A stretch of 64,000 nt of DNA from Paraburkholderia acidicola. Its GTDB lineage: Bacteria > Pseudomonadota > Gammaproteobacteria > Burkholderiales > Burkholderiaceae. Below, one piece after another: positions 43,947 through 53,373 of this stretch. The DNA is taken from contig NZ_MTZV01000004.1 in the NCBI RefSeq assembly GCF_002362315.1, positions 248,001 through 312,000 on the forward strand. Direction: 5' to 3'. A program made the position numbers and the translations under genes. The notes beneath the pieces were generated by a model, which saw nothing but the letters and a program-made list of their open reading frames with translations, was not told where the DNA came from and ran no database searches. How positions within the stretch are numbered: the first letter of the stretch is position 1; each line of letters begins with the position of its first letter.

Positions 43947-45104
43947 ATGGACCCCAAGAAGAACCTGCGCCGCGCCATCGCGCTCGGCGCCCTGCTGATC
44001 GCTAGTGCTGCGCACGCGGACCTGAAAGTCGGCATCGACCTGTCGAGCACCGGCCCGGCCGCGACGATCGGCATTACCAGCAAGAACGCGATGCTGATGT
44101 GGCCGAAGACGATTGCTGGCCAGAACGCGCAGTACATCATTCTCGACGACGGTTCGGACCCCGGCACCGCCGTGAAGAACATCCGCAAGCTGATCAACGA
44201 AGACCATGTCGACGTGATCGTCGGGCCGAACATCACGCCGGCCGCGATGGCCGCGCTCGATCCGGTTGCCGAAAACCAGACGCCGATGATCACGCTGATC
44301 GGTTCGGCCAGCGTCGTCGAGCCGCAGGAAGGCAAGCGCGTGTGGGCGTTCAAGATGGCGCAGACCGACAGCGCGATGGCCGACGTGATGACGCGCTATA
44401 TGGCCAATCACAACGTGAAGACGGTGGGCTTCATCGGCTTCGCGGACAGTTACGGCGACAGCTGGCTCAACGAGTTCACGAAGTTTGCAACGCTGCGGCA
44501 TATCCAGCTCGTCGCTACCGAGCGTTTCAACCGGACCGATGCAAGCGTCACCGGGCAAGTGCTCAAACTGCTCGCAGCGAAGCCCGATGCGGTGCTGATC
44601 GCCGGGGCGGGCACGCCGACGGTGTTGCCGGAGCGCACGTTGATCGAGCGCGGGTTCAAGGGGCCGATCTATCAGACGCACGGCATTGCGACACCGGAGT
44701 TCATCAAGCTCGGCGGTAAGGATGTCGAGGGCACGCTGTTCCCGACGCAGCCGGTTGTGGTCGCGCGGACGCTGCCGGCCGATCATCCGGCGAAGAAAGC
44801 GGCGCTTGCTTTCGTCGATGCCTATGAGGCGCAGTACGGGCCAGGTTCAGTCACGCAGTTCGCCGGCGATGCGGCGGGAGTGTATCCGCGTCTGCAGGAT
44901 GCCGTTGCGCGTGCGCTGAAAACCGCGCAGCCGGGTACGGTGGCGTTTCGTGTCGCGCTACGCGATGAACTGGAGCATGCGCATGAACTGGTCGTACCGA
45001 ATGGCGTCGTCACTACCAGTGCAAAGGATCACGTCGGCCTCGATCAGCGGGCGAGCGTCATGGGTGTGATTCGCAACGGCAAGTTCACGTATCTGAGCCA
45101 GTGA
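43947..45104 (+). CDS. Orphan ABC transporter substrate-binding protein (Leu/Ile/Val-type)
   Basis: A 385-residue exported periplasmic binding protein of the branched-chain amino acid / Peripla_BP_6 type. The signal peptide is residues 1-25 (ending in AAHAD). The mature protein begins LKVGIDLSSTGPAATIG and has the ILDDGSDPGTAVKNIRKLI and GPNITPAAMAALDPVAENQTP segments of the family. No permease or ATPase gene is near, so it must use a transporter encoded elsewhere or act as a sensor. Its place right after cysB (51 bp, same strand) suggests a sulfur-containing or amino-acid ligand, but the sequence cannot say which. The lower-confidence point is the ligand, not the family. Confidence 0.88.
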   Translation: MDPKKNLRRAIALGALLIASAAHADLKVGIDLSSTGPAATIGITSKNAMLMWPKTIAGQNAQYIILDDGSDPGTAVKNIRKLINEDHVDVIVGPNITPAAMAALDPVAENQTPMITLIGSASVVEPQEGKRVWAFKMAQTDSAMADVMTRYMANHNVKTVGFIGFADSYGDSWLNEFTKFATLRHIQLVATERFNRTDASVTGQVLKLLAAKPDAVLIAGAGTPTVLPERTLIERGFKGPIYQTHGIATPEFIKLGGKDVEGTLFPTQPVVVARTLPADHPAKKAALAFVDAYEAQYGPGSVTQFAGDAAGVYPRLQDAVARALKTAQPGTVAFRVALRDELEHAHELVVPNGVVTTSAKDHVGLDQRASVMGVIRNGKFTYLSQ

Positions 45105-45162
45105 GTTGTGGCTGGCAAAGTTGTTACAGTAGCCGTCTCTTTTCCGTACTTCCGGTGTTCCT

Positions 45163-45420
45163 ATGCGCACTACCCGAGCCATTCATGCTGTCGAGCGGTT
45201 AAAAACCCGCAGCGGCAATCCGCAGTACGCGGCCATCAGTCTCGCGGGCGGCGTCTTTTTTCTGGTGGACCGTTCGAGCGGCAACGAGGTGCGGCTGTGC
45301 GAGCCGTTGCCGCTCGACGATTTCGTGAAGTTCGTCGATGGAGTCGGGCCTGCGAAGCCGCGTAAGGCGAGCAAGCTCGATATCGCGTTTGAAGAACAGA
45401 TCAGGAAGAGCAGGAAGTAG
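45163..45420 (+). CDS. Small hypothetical protein, 85 residues
   Basis: I do not recognise this gene. The 85-residue product has MRTTRAIHAVERLKTRSGNPQYAAISLAGG-type sequence at the start, an amphipathic middle (FFLVDRSSGNEVRLCEPLPLDDFVKFVDG) and a very basic C-terminus (KPRKASKLDIAFEEQIRKSRK), with no signal peptide or membrane helix. The gene looks coding: GC-biased third positions, a complete frame, and a position between genes on the same strand. It could be a small nucleic-acid-associated protein; that is only a guess from the basic tail. It sits between the orphan binding protein and the DKNYY lipoprotein. Confidence 0.6.
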   Translation: MRTTRAIHAVERLKTRSGNPQYAAISLAGGVFFLVDRSSGNEVRLCEPLPLDDFVKFVDGVGPAKPRKASKLDIAFEEQIRKSRK

Positions 45421-45525
45421 CGTTGTCCTGCTGTTGCGGCAGGGCTACGCAAAAGGGCAATGCCTGATGCGCGTCAATCGTTCCGGAACATTGAGACCAT
45501 TCGTATAGAACCAGACGACAAAGCG

Positions 45526-46902
45526 ATGAAGATTCGAGCGCATCGGAATCTGCAAGCGATCGTCGGGCTCACGCTGATCGCAGTTGCGTTGATCACTGGC
45601 TGCTTCATCAGCTTGAGGGACACTCACTACGACGATATCGAACGAGGCAAGGAGCCGCTCTCCGGCAGCTTCGTTCGTTATGACGGCCACGTCTACGCTG
45701 TCTCCGCTGGCGACGGTTACTACAGGGTCGTCGGTGCCGATGCGCGTACTTTCAAACCACTGGGGGTTCAGGGCTTCGCTCCCTTGGGACAGGATGCCCA
45801 CGCGGTGTATTGCGGTGACCAGGTCATCTCCGGTTTGCTGCCGGACGCTGCGCGCGTGGTCGCCGAAGGCTATGTGGCCGACGCGCAGCGCGCCTGGTTT
45901 TGCGGACAATCGGTCAGCGATCCGGCGTATCGGTCGTGGCAGGCGCTGATCGGTTCCGTCGATGAACGCAGCGCAAATCGGGTCAAATATCGGCGCTTTC
46001 CCGTCGTTCCGTTGCCGCGCGCCCATGTCGCGTCGTTGCATGCAATCAACCGGGTCTATGTCGGCGACGGCGTGCAGCTGTTTTACCAGGGACATCTCGT
46101 CGTCGGTGCCGATCCGGCAAACGTGCAATCGATGTCGTACGTCACCGGCGAAGCGAAAGGACGGATCGACGACGCGTACATCAGGGACTCGCGTGCGGTC
46201 TACTACCGGGGCGCACAGATAGAGGACGCTGCGGCCGCGACCTTCGACATATTCAGGCCGGACAACAACGACAATGCGGACACCTACGGCTTCGATCGCG
46301 CGAGCGGCCGCTACTATTTCAACGGACAGAAATTTCCCGCTAGCGTCGATGGCGTCGATGCGCAGTCTCTGCGCGTACTGCTCACGGACCGCGACCATAC
46401 CAATCAGGATCTGTTCGTCAACGAACACGGAATATTCTTCTGGGACACACAGCGTAACCAGCTGCGCTTCGCCTGTGTGCCGCCTGCGCCCGGTCTGCAC
46501 ACAGTAGACGGGTTGCGTTCGATCTTGACCGATGGGCAGTCGCTTTACGGCACCGCAGCCATCGAGCACTGGGCTCAAAACCGCTCGTCAAAGACACTGG
46601 AATCGCGCGAGACGACGATATATCGCATTCCGGACGTGGCGCCAGGCCAGTTACAACGCCTCGGCGATCTTCAGGGCAAAGACGCAAGTTCGCTGGGGAC
46701 GCTTTGGCAAGCAGGAAGCTACCTGTTCTATGTCCCCCGGTTCGGTCAAGGCAACTTCTTCACCCACTCGATCTACGCGGTCGCCGACCTGCAGCGGCTC
46801 AGGGCCACGGCAAGCAGCGGCGGGCAGATCTGGAGCATCCTCTCCGTGGTCAATCAGATAAAAGGGGTGACCGTGTGTGTGGCAAAAAGCGAATATCGAT
46901 GA
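45526..46902 (+). CDS. DKNYY-type repeat lipoprotein, function unknown
   Basis: A protein of about 458 residues with an N-terminal hydrophobic segment and a lipobox ending LITGC, which puts the lipidated cysteine at residue 26. The body has repeats of aromatic/acid pattern such as VYAVSAGDGYYRV, AVYCGDQVI, RAWFCGQSV and AVYYRGAQIE, each roughly ADxRAVYYRGxxI. This is the DKNYY pattern found in surface lipoproteins of unknown role. The frame is open from 45460, but the ATG at 45526 gives the lipoprotein signal. The base composition is lower in GC than the neighbours, suggesting acquired DNA. No partner gene is recognisable. Confidence 0.75.
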   Translation: MKIRAHRNLQAIVGLTLIAVALITGCFISLRDTHYDDIERGKEPLSGSFVRYDGHVYAVSAGDGYYRVVGADARTFKPLGVQGFAPLGQDAHAVYCGDQVISGLLPDAARVVAEGYVADAQRAWFCGQSVSDPAYRSWQALIGSVDERSANRVKYRRFPVVPLPRAHVASLHAINRVYVGDGVQLFYQGHLVVGADPANVQSMSYVTGEAKGRIDDAYIRDSRAVYYRGAQIEDAAAATFDIFRPDNNDNADTYGFDRASGRYYFNGQKFPASVDGVDAQSLRVLLTDRDHTNQDLFVNEHGIFFWDTQRNQLRFACVPPAPGLHTVDGLRSILTDGQSLYGTAAIEHWAQNRSSKTLESRETTIYRIPDVAPGQLQRLGDLQGKDASSLGTLWQAGSYLFYVPRFGQGNFFTHSIYAVADLQRLRATASSGGQIWSILSVVNQIKGVTVCVAKSEYR

Positions 46903-46949
46903 GCGCAACTGGGGGGCGGTTCTGCATCCCGGCAATGCCGCCCTCGCGC

Positions 46950-47441
46950 TCAGCCCTTGAGTTGCGCCAGAACCCCCGCGATATCGCCCATCCCCCAGTG
47001 CTCGACGATCAACCCGTCGGCCACGCGAAAGATATCGCACGACGTGAATCGGAGTTTCTTGCCGGTGGGTGCGACGCCAAAGAAAATGCCTTCGTGCGTG
47101 CCTTCATAGACAAAGCTGGCAGCGCACTTGTCCCCGTCGATCACCGTCGTCTCGATGGTGACGTTCAGATCGGGCAACCCCGTCAATCGCGCGCGGAAAA
47201 AATTCACCGTCGCGGTTTTGTTGGAGACGCCGGCGGGCGGCGTCGCCGCGGCACTGAGCTGATGGTTGACGTACTGCCCGGAGAAGAGCGCGGCGAACGC
47301 ATCGATGTCGTGTGCGCTCAAGGTTGCCGCGAAGCGCGTCGCGACATCCTGTGCGGATTGCGCCGATTGCGCATGCAGCGGTGTCATAGCCGCGATAGCA
47401 GCACCGGCCAGGCTTCCTGAGATCAACGTTCTTCTGTCCAT
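46950..47441 (-). CDS. SnoaL-like/ester-cyclase family protein, exported
   Basis: A 163-residue protein of the NTF2-like superfamily, SnoaL/ester cyclase branch. The start MDRRTLISGSLAGAAIAAM is a twin-arginine-type export signal (RR at residues 3-4, cleavage near AQS). The mature domain has FAATLSAHDIDAFAALFSGQYVNHQ, the MALTEEE-like conserved region being replaced by LTGLPDLNVTIETTVIDGDKCAASFVYEGTHEGIFFG, and CDIFRVADGLIVEHWG. These are features of SnoaL-like cyclases and polyketide or steroid isomerases. Its substrate is unknown. It lies just past the sugar operon, on the same strand with an 18-bp gap to the dehydrogenase gene, so it may be its last gene. Confidence 0.75.
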   Translation of the reverse strand: MDRRTLISGSLAGAAIAAMTPLHAQSAQSAQDVATRFAATLSAHDIDAFAALFSGQYVNHQLSAAATPPAGVSNKTATVNFFRARLTGLPDLNVTIETTVIDGDKCAASFVYEGTHEGIFFGVAPTGKKLRFTSCDIFRVADGLIVEHWGMGDIAGVLAQLKG

Positions 47442-47459
47442 CGATACTCCTCGCTGAAT

Positions 47460-48599
47460 TTAAACCGCGACCCATGCCCCATCGGCACTGTGACTCGCGA
47501 TCACCGCGTCGATAAACTTCAATCCCGCTACACCATCGTCGACTGTGGTCAACAAACGGCTCTCGGCGGGAACGGGGAGCCCACTATCGATTGCCTCAAT
47601 CTGCAGCGCAGCATCCTTATACAACTGCGCGAACGCTTCGAGATACCCCTCGGGGTGTCCCGCCGGCACGCGCGTCGCATGCGCGGCCACCGCGCTTTTC
47701 ACCCGCGCGCGCGTCAGGCGCTGCGCCGCGCCACCGAGCGGCGTGAACCACAAGTCGTTCGGCTGCTCCTGATCGAACGCGAGGTTCGCCTTCGTTCCGT
47801 ACACGCGCAAACGCAGCGCGTTCTCCGCACCGCTCGCCACCTGACTCGCCCACAACATGCCGCGCGCACCATCCGCATAACGCAGCATCGCCTGTACGTG
47901 ATCGTCGATACGGCGTCCCGGTACGAACGTATGCAGCTCTGCGGCGAGCGTCGACGGCGTCATACCCGTGACGAACGCCGCGAGATGATACGCATGCGTG
48001 CCGATGTCGCCAAGGCAGCCCGCCGGCCCCGCGAGACTCGGGTCAGTGCGCCACACCGCCTGGCGATTCGCGCCCGTCGTTTCGACCGGCTCAGCGAGCC
48101 AGTCCTGCGCGTACTCCACCTGCACGATGCGCACGGTACCGAGTTCGCCTGCCTCGATCAACTCACGTGCATGACGCACGAGCGGATAGCCCGAATACGT
48201 ATGCGTCAGTGCGAACAGGCGCTGTTTGCTGCGCGCGAGCGCGGCCAGCGCCTCGCCCTCCGCCAGCGAGATCGCCAGCGGCTTGTCGCAGATCACGTGA
48301 ATGCCCGCTTCGAGAAACGCCGTCGCTACCGGTGCATGCAGATGGTTCGGCGTAACGATCGCAACGACATCGATACCGTCGTCGCGGGCTGCCTCGGCGC
48401 GTGCCATCTCGCGCCAGTCCGCATAACTGCGCGCGATGCCCGCTTCCGCCGCGCTGCTCTGCGCGCGCTGCGGATCCGACGACAACGCACCCGCTACCAG
48501 TTCGAACCGGTCGTCGAGGCGCGCGGCAATCCGATGCACCGCACCGATGAACGCGCCCTGTCCGCCACCCACCATGCCCAGCCGTAGCCTGCGCGTCAT
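47460..48599 (-). CDS. Gfo/Idh/MocA family sugar dehydrogenase
   Basis: An NAD(P)-dependent oxidoreductase, probably acting on a sugar or cyclitol. The 379-residue protein has the Rossmann motif MVGGGQGAFIG at about residues 9-19, the catalytic lysine in ICDKPLAISLAEG (the EKP-type motif) and the conserved D-x3-H pair GDIGTHAYH. The C-terminal domain has IDAVIASHSADGAWV near the end. Family members include inositol 2-dehydrogenase and glucose-fructose oxidoreductase, so the sequence does not fix the substrate. It is the last firm gene of the sugar operon, 21 bp after the TIM-barrel isomerase. Confidence 0.9.
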   Translation of the reverse strand: MTRRLRLGMVGGGQGAFIGAVHRIAARLDDRFELVAGALSSDPQRAQSSAAEAGIARSYADWREMARAEAARDDGIDVVAIVTPNHLHAPVATAFLEAGIHVICDKPLAISLAEGEALAALARSKQRLFALTHTYSGYPLVRHARELIEAGELGTVRIVQVEYAQDWLAEPVETTGANRQAVWRTDPSLAGPAGCLGDIGTHAYHLAAFVTGMTPSTLAAELHTFVPGRRIDDHVQAMLRYADGARGMLWASQVASGAENALRLRVYGTKANLAFDQEQPNDLWFTPLGGAAQRLTRARVKSAVAAHATRVPAGHPEGYLEAFAQLYKDAALQIEAIDSGLPVPAESRLLTTVDDGVAGLKFIDAVIASHSADGAWVAV

Positions 48600-48620
48600 G
48601 TCGTCCCCTTGTTGCCCGGT

Positions 48621-49670
48621 TCAAAGACCTAGCAGTTGTTTGACTTGCTGCGCATCGACACCGCTACCCGCGAAATCATCGAACGCACGCTCCGCAACAC
48701 GAATGATGTGCCGCCGGATAAACTCGGCACCTTCACGCGCACCATCCTGCGGATGCTTCAACGCGCATTCCCACTCAAGCACCGCCCAGCCCGGAAAATC
48801 GTATTGCGCGAGCTTCGAGAAAATCGCGCCGAAATCGATCTGCCCGTCGCCGAGCGAACGAAACCGGCCCGCCCGTTCGACCCAGTCGCTATAGCCGCCG
48901 TACACGCCCTGGCGTCCGTTCGGCCGGAACTCCGCGTCTTTCACATGAAACGCCTTGATGCGCGGATGATAGAGATCGATAAACGCGAGGTAGTCGAGTT
49001 GCTGCAATACGAAGTGACTCGGGTCGTACAGGATGTTCGCGCGCGGGTGCTGCTTCACCGCATCGAGAAAACGCTCGAACGTCACGCCGTCGTGCAGGTC
49101 TTCGCCCGGATGCAGCTCGTAACAGACGTCGACGCCTGCGTCTTCGAACGCATCGAGAATCGGTGTCCAGCGGCGCGCGAGTTCATCGAACGCGGCTTCG
49201 ACAAGCCCCGCCGGCCGCTGCGGCCACGGGTACAGATACGGCCACGCCAGCGCACCGGAAAACGTCACGTGCGTACAAAGCCCGAGCCGTTGCGACGCCT
49301 TCGCGGCAAACTTCAGTTCGCGGATCGCCCACTCGGTGCGCGCCGCCGGATTGCCGCCGACGCTCTTCGGCGCAAAGCCGTCGAACAGCGTGTCGTAAGC
49401 GGGATGCACCGCGACGAGTTGCCCCTGCAGATGCGTCGACAGTTCGGTAATCACGATGCCTTCGTTGTCGACCACCGCGCGTATATCGTCGCAATACGCC
49501 TGGCTTGTCGCAGCCAGTTCGAGATCGACGAGACGCGGATCGGCGGGCACCTGGATGCCCTTGTAGCCGAGACCCGCGGCCCAGCCCGCCAGATGCGCGA
49601 GACTGTCGAACGGCATCGCGTCGCCCATGAACTGCGCGAGAAAGATCGCCGGCCCTTTGATTGTTTTCAT
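48621..49670 (-). CDS. Sugar phosphate isomerase/epimerase family TIM-barrel protein
   Basis: A 349-residue AP-endonuclease-type (xylose-isomerase-like) TIM barrel of the family containing inosose dehydratase (IolE), hydroxypyruvate isomerase and sugar epimerases. The metal ligands are visible in order: the Glu in CYELHPGEDLHDG, the Asp in NILYDPSHFV, the His-x-Asp pair in KAFHVKDAEF and the Glu in VLEWECAL. The ATG at 49670 has a G-rich ribosome-binding site and gives MKTIKGPAIFLAQF; the longer start at 49709 is less likely. It lies between the binding-protein and dehydrogenase genes, so the two enzymes probably act in turn on the imported sugar. Confidence 0.88.
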   Translation of the reverse strand: MKTIKGPAIFLAQFMGDAMPFDSLAHLAGWAAGLGYKGIQVPADPRLVDLELAATSQAYCDDIRAVVDNEGIVITELSTHLQGQLVAVHPAYDTLFDGFAPKSVGGNPAARTEWAIRELKFAAKASQRLGLCTHVTFSGALAWPYLYPWPQRPAGLVEAAFDELARRWTPILDAFEDAGVDVCYELHPGEDLHDGVTFERFLDAVKQHPRANILYDPSHFVLQQLDYLAFIDLYHPRIKAFHVKDAEFRPNGRQGVYGGYSDWVERAGRFRSLGDGQIDFGAIFSKLAQYDFPGWAVLEWECALKHPQDGAREGAEFIRRHIIRVAERAFDDFAGSGVDAQQVKQLLGL

Positions 49671-49728
49671 GGTGCGCCCCCCGATGAATGGATGCGGCGT
49701 ACGCCGCATCGGTCAACCTATGCGTCGC

Positions 49729-50691
49729 TCAGAACGGCGAGTCCGGGAAATAGAACTGCTGGGCGTTCTCTTTGATGATCAGCACCGACGGAATGATCGT
49801 CGTCGACGGCAGTTTCTCGCCCTTCAGTCGCGCTTCAGCGGTCAGCTTGATCGCGTCGTAGATGAACTTCGGCGAATACGACACGTCGGCGTGAATCAGC
49901 GGGTCGCCATCGATCAACTTCTTCACCATCACCTTCGAGCCCGCACCGCCGAACACTTCCTTGATGTCGGTACGCTTCGCCTGATCGATGGCTTTCAGTA
50001 CGCCGATCGCCATGTCGTCGTCGGCGGCCCAGACGGCGTCGATGTGCTTGAAGCGCGTCAGGTAATCCTGCGTCACCTTGAATGCGTCGTCGCGATTCCA
50101 GTTCGCATACTTCGCGTCGAGAATCTTCATGTTGGGGTAGTTCTTCAGCACGGCCTCGAATGCGCCGTAACGTTCGTTGTCGAGCGTCGTCGGAATGCCG
50201 CGCAGTACGACGACGTCGCCCTTACCGTTGAGCGTCTTCGCCAGATACTCGGCGGGCAGCTTGCCGAACGCGGTGTTGTCGCCGGCCACGTAGGCGTCCT
50301 GCGCGCTCGTGTCCGTCAACCCGCGGTCAACCACCGTCACGTACACACCCTTCTTCTTCACCTGCGCAACCGGCTGCGTGAGCGACGCCGATTCGAATGG
50401 GAAGATGACGAGCGCATTGATCTTGTTCACGGTGACGAGATCCTGCAGCTGGTTCGCCTGCTCGGGCGAGCCTGCCGCGGTCTTCACGATGACTTTCAGA
50501 TCCGGATGGGCTTTCTCGAGATCGCTCTTCGCCTTGTTCGCCCACCACACGATCCCGCCCGTGAAGCCGTGATCCGCAGTCGGGATCGCAACGCCCAGTG
50601 TGACTTTCTCTTCGGCCTGCGCACCGCTCGCGGTGCCCAGCAACCCCAGCGCCAACATCCCCACGCCAACCGCCCGAATGACCTGCTTCAT
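49729..50691 (-). CDS. Sugar ABC transporter substrate-binding protein
   Basis: The periplasmic binding protein of the sugar importer. The 320-residue protein has a signal peptide (residues 1-26, ending in AQA) and the RbsB/Peripla_BP_4 pattern: [25 protein letters not shown], then [24 protein letters not shown], and [22 protein letters not shown]. The ATG at 50691 follows AGGAG, which decides it over a longer start at 50748. Homologues bind pentoses, inositol or other monosaccharides; this one cannot be assigned. It follows the permease gene with a 179-bp gap, unusually long within an operon, so it may also have its own promoter. Confidence 0.9.
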   Translation of the reverse strand: MKQVIRAVGVGMLALGLLGTASGAQAEEKVTLGVAIPTADHGFTGGIVWWANKAKSDLEKAHPDLKVIVKTAAGSPEQANQLQDLVTVNKINALVIFPFESASLTQPVAQVKKKGVYVTVVDRGLTDTSAQDAYVAGDNTAFGKLPAEYLAKTLNGKGDVVVLRGIPTTLDNERYGAFEAVLKNYPNMKILDAKYANWNRDDAFKVTQDYLTRFKHIDAVWAADDDMAIGVLKAIDQAKRTDIKEVFGGAGSKVMVKKLIDGDPLIHADVSYSPKFIYDAIKLTAEARLKGEKLPSTTIIPSVLIIKENAQQFYFPDSPF

Positions 50692-50870
50692 GTTGACTCT
50701 CCTGTCGTAGGCGTCTCGCGCCCCGTTGATTGTTGAACGACCCATCATGTTGAATATCGTCGTGCTGTTGCGTTACTTCTGTTGCGTTATCGTTGTTCTG
50801 TCTTCTCGCTGGCCCGCCTGTCACCCACCTGTCACCGGCATGACACCAGACCGGCGAATCTACCCACCTG

Positions 50871-51872
50871 CTAGCGCCGCCCGCGCTGCAGGAACGCGAC
50901 GACGATGATCACCGCGCCCTGCACCGCCGCATTCAGATACACACTGATGATGCTGGTCAGATTGAGAATGTTCGCGATCACCGACAGCAGCACCGCACCG
51001 ATCACAGTTCCGACCACGCGCCCTTCACCGCCCTTCAGCGCTGTGCCGCCGACCACCACCGCAGCGATAGCTTCGAGTTCCCACAACAGGCCTGTGGTCG
51101 GCGTTGCGGAACCGAGTCGCGGCACGTACAGCACGGTGGCCACGCCGACGCAGATGCCGAGCAACACGTAGGTAACGATCTTCACCGCATCGACGTTGAT
51201 CGCCGCATAGCGCGCCACCTGTTCGTTCGAACCGATCGCCTGCACATGCCGGCCAAAAGCGGTGCGGTTCAGGATCAACGCGCCGCCGGCCGCAACGACG
51301 AGGAACACCCAGATCGGCACCGGAACGCCAAACAGGCTCGCGTAATACACAGGGCCGTACAGATCGGACAATGAGTTATCGAGTGTCAATGCACCGCCAT
51401 CAGCGAGCCACGTCAGCACCGCGCGAAAAATGCCGAGCGTACCGAGCGTGACGATGAACGGTTCAATCCGCCCTTTCGTGATCAGCAAACCATGCGCACA
51501 GCCGAACAACGCACCGAGCACCAGCGCGCACACGATACCGATCAGAACGATCGCGAGCGGCGCAAGCGCATGACCAGCTAACGCATTCATCAGCCAGATC
51601 ATGCTGCCCGCGATCAGCGCCGCCATCGATCCCACCGACAGATCGATGCCGCCCGAGATGATCACGAACGTCATGCCGACCGCGATGATGCCGATGAACG
51701 ACGTGCGCGTAAGCACGTTCATCATGTTGTCGAGCGTCGCGAAGTCGCGATTGAGCAGCGTGCCCGCGACGCACAGCAGGATGAGGCCCGCTAACGGCCC
51801 GAGGCCGTGCAAACGCCGCGCGAGCCGCCATGCGCGGCCGGACGGCGCAGCTTCAGTGGGTGCCGGTCGCAT
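50871..51872 (-). CDS. Sugar ABC transporter permease (RbsC/AraH type)
   Basis: The membrane channel of the sugar importer. The 333-residue protein has about ten membrane helices and the BPD_transp_2 pattern: [27 protein letters not shown] in the first half and the EAA-like [22 protein letters not shown] in the second, which contacts the ATPase. Members carry ribose, xylose, galactose or inositol. The start overlaps the ATPase gene by 20 bases, so they are translationally coupled, and the protein must form a homodimer, since the ATPase has two domains in one chain. The C-terminus is very basic (LQRGRR). Confidence 0.93.
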   Translation of the reverse strand: MRPAPTEAAPSGRAWRLARRLHGLGPLAGLILLCVAGTLLNRDFATLDNMMNVLTRTSFIGIIAVGMTFVIISGGIDLSVGSMAALIAGSMIWLMNALAGHALAPLAIVLIGIVCALVLGALFGCAHGLLITKGRIEPFIVTLGTLGIFRAVLTWLADGGALTLDNSLSDLYGPVYYASLFGVPVPIWVFLVVAAGGALILNRTAFGRHVQAIGSNEQVARYAAINVDAVKIVTYVLLGICVGVATVLYVPRLGSATPTTGLLWELEAIAAVVVGGTALKGGEGRVVGTVIGAVLLSVIANILNLTSIISVYLNAAVQGAVIIVVAFLQRGRR

Positions 51873-53340
51873 GAGCGATCAATTCCTCTTCGGTGAGATG
51901 GTCGAGACCGAGCGTCGTCTGCAGCGTGCCCGCGCGCATCACCGCGACGCGATGGCACAGCCCGATCAGTTCGATCAGTTCGGACGAGATGACGATCACC
52001 GCGCGCCCCTGCGACGCGAGCCGGTGAATCAGAAAATAGATGTCGCGCTTCGCACCGACGTCGACGCCGCGCGTCGGTTCGTCGAGCACGATCACGTTTG
52101 GATTGGGCTGCAGGAACTTGGCGAGCGCGAGCTTCTGCTGGTTGCCGCCGGACAGCATGCGTGCGCGGCTACCGGGGTCGCCGGTACGAATGCCGAATTC
52201 ACCGAGCGCATCCAGCAACGTCTTGCGCGCCGCTTTCAGGTCGATCAACGGATGCGCGTAACGCTCGAGTGTCATCAGCGTGAGATTGTCCTGCAGGTTC
52301 AGGTTCACATGCAGCCCCTTGCCCTTGCGGTCCTCGCTCAGGTACGTGAGGCCGCGGCGCATCGCATCGCGCGGATTCTTCAGGTCCGCCGCGCGCCCTG
52401 CCAGTTCGATACGGCCCGCGCTGCGTCGGCGCAGTCCGATCAACGCTTCGAATGCTTCGGTGCGACCCGCACCGACGAGACCTGCAAAGCCGAGCACTTC
52501 GCCGGCGCGCACCTCGAAGCTCAGGTTATCGACCCAGCCCGGCACGCTCAGGCCATCCACCTTCAACGCAAGCGGCGCATCGGCGGGGACGGTGAGCTTG
52601 TCGGGAAACATGTCGGACACCTCGCGCCCGACCATCAGGTTCGCCATCTGCTGACGCGCGAGCCCCGCCGTTTCGCTGCGCGCGACGAAGCGGCCATCGC
52701 GCATCACGATGACTTCGTCGGTGATGCGCTCGACCTCGTCGAGTTTGTGCGAGATGTACACGAGCGTCACGCCGTCGGCCTTCAACTTCGCCATCAGCGC
52801 GAAGAGCCGGCCCGTTTCGGCAGGCGTTAGCGTCGCGGTCGGTTCGTCCATGATCAGGAGACGCGCGCGCCGCGACAGCGCTTTAGCAATTTCGACCAGC
52901 TGCTTTTCCGCGACGATCAGGTCGCGCACTTTCGTATCGGGGTCGCGCGCGAGACCGACCTGCGCGAGGAACTGTTCGGCACCGGCACGCATCGCCACAT
53001 CGTCGACGAACCAGCCGCGCCGCTTTTCGTGACCGAGGTAGATGTTCTGCGCGATGCTCAGATGCTCGGCGAGGTTGAACTCCTGATGGATCAGTACAAT
53101 CCCCGCGGCTTCCGCAGCGCGCGATCCGTCGAACTGCTGTGCATGGCCGTCGATAAACAACGCACCCGCGCTCGCCGTTTCATAGCCGGCCAGGATTTTC
53201 ATCAACGTCGATTTGCCCGCGCCGTTCTCGCCGAGCAAGCCATAGATGCGACCCGGCGCGAGATCGAAACTCACGCCGTGCAATACCCGCACCGGACCGA
53301 AGTCCTTGCGGATGTCGTCGAAGCGTACGGCGACGCTCAT
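51853..53340 (-). CDS. Sugar ABC transporter ATP-binding protein (RbsA/MglA type)
   Basis: The ATPase of the sugar importer, with two ABC domains in one 495-residue chain, the usual form for carbohydrate uptake 2 (CUT2) systems. The first domain has Walker [10 protein letters not shown] at about residues 35-43, a [18 protein letters not shown] region in place of a standard signature, and LLIMDEPTA. The second has the degenerate P-loop [24 protein letters not shown] and [14 protein letters not shown]. This asymmetry (one competent, one degenerate P-loop) is typical of MglA/RbsA. It follows the LacI regulator gene by 33 bp and starts the structural part of the operon. Confidence 0.94.
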   Translation of the reverse strand: MSVAVRFDDIRKDFGPVRVLHGVSFDLAPGRIYGLLGENGAGKSTLMKILAGYETASAGALFIDGHAQQFDGSRAAEAAGIVLIHQEFNLAEHLSIAQNIYLGHEKRRGWFVDDVAMRAGAEQFLAQVGLARDPDTKVRDLIVAEKQLVEIAKALSRRARLLIMDEPTATLTPAETGRLFALMAKLKADGVTLVYISHKLDEVERITDEVIVMRDGRFVARSETAGLARQQMANLMVGREVSDMFPDKLTVPADAPLALKVDGLSVPGWVDNLSFEVRAGEVLGFAGLVGAGRTEAFEALIGLRRRSAGRIELAGRAADLKNPRDAMRRGLTYLSEDRKGKGLHVNLNLQDNLTLMTLERYAHPLIDLKAARKTLLDALGEFGIRTGDPGSRARMLSGGNQQKLALAKFLQPNPNVIVLDEPTRGVDVGAKRDIYFLIHRLASQGRAVIVISSELIELIGLCHRVAVMRAGTLQTTLGLDHLTEEELIAHATGTH

Positions 53341-53373
53341 CGCTCGTGGCTCATCTTTCAGGCCTCATCTGTT

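Noticed and set aside
50871..53340. CRISPR or phage-type structure in the transport region
   Set aside because: No spaced repeats of the right length; the repetitive look comes from high-GC coding sequence.
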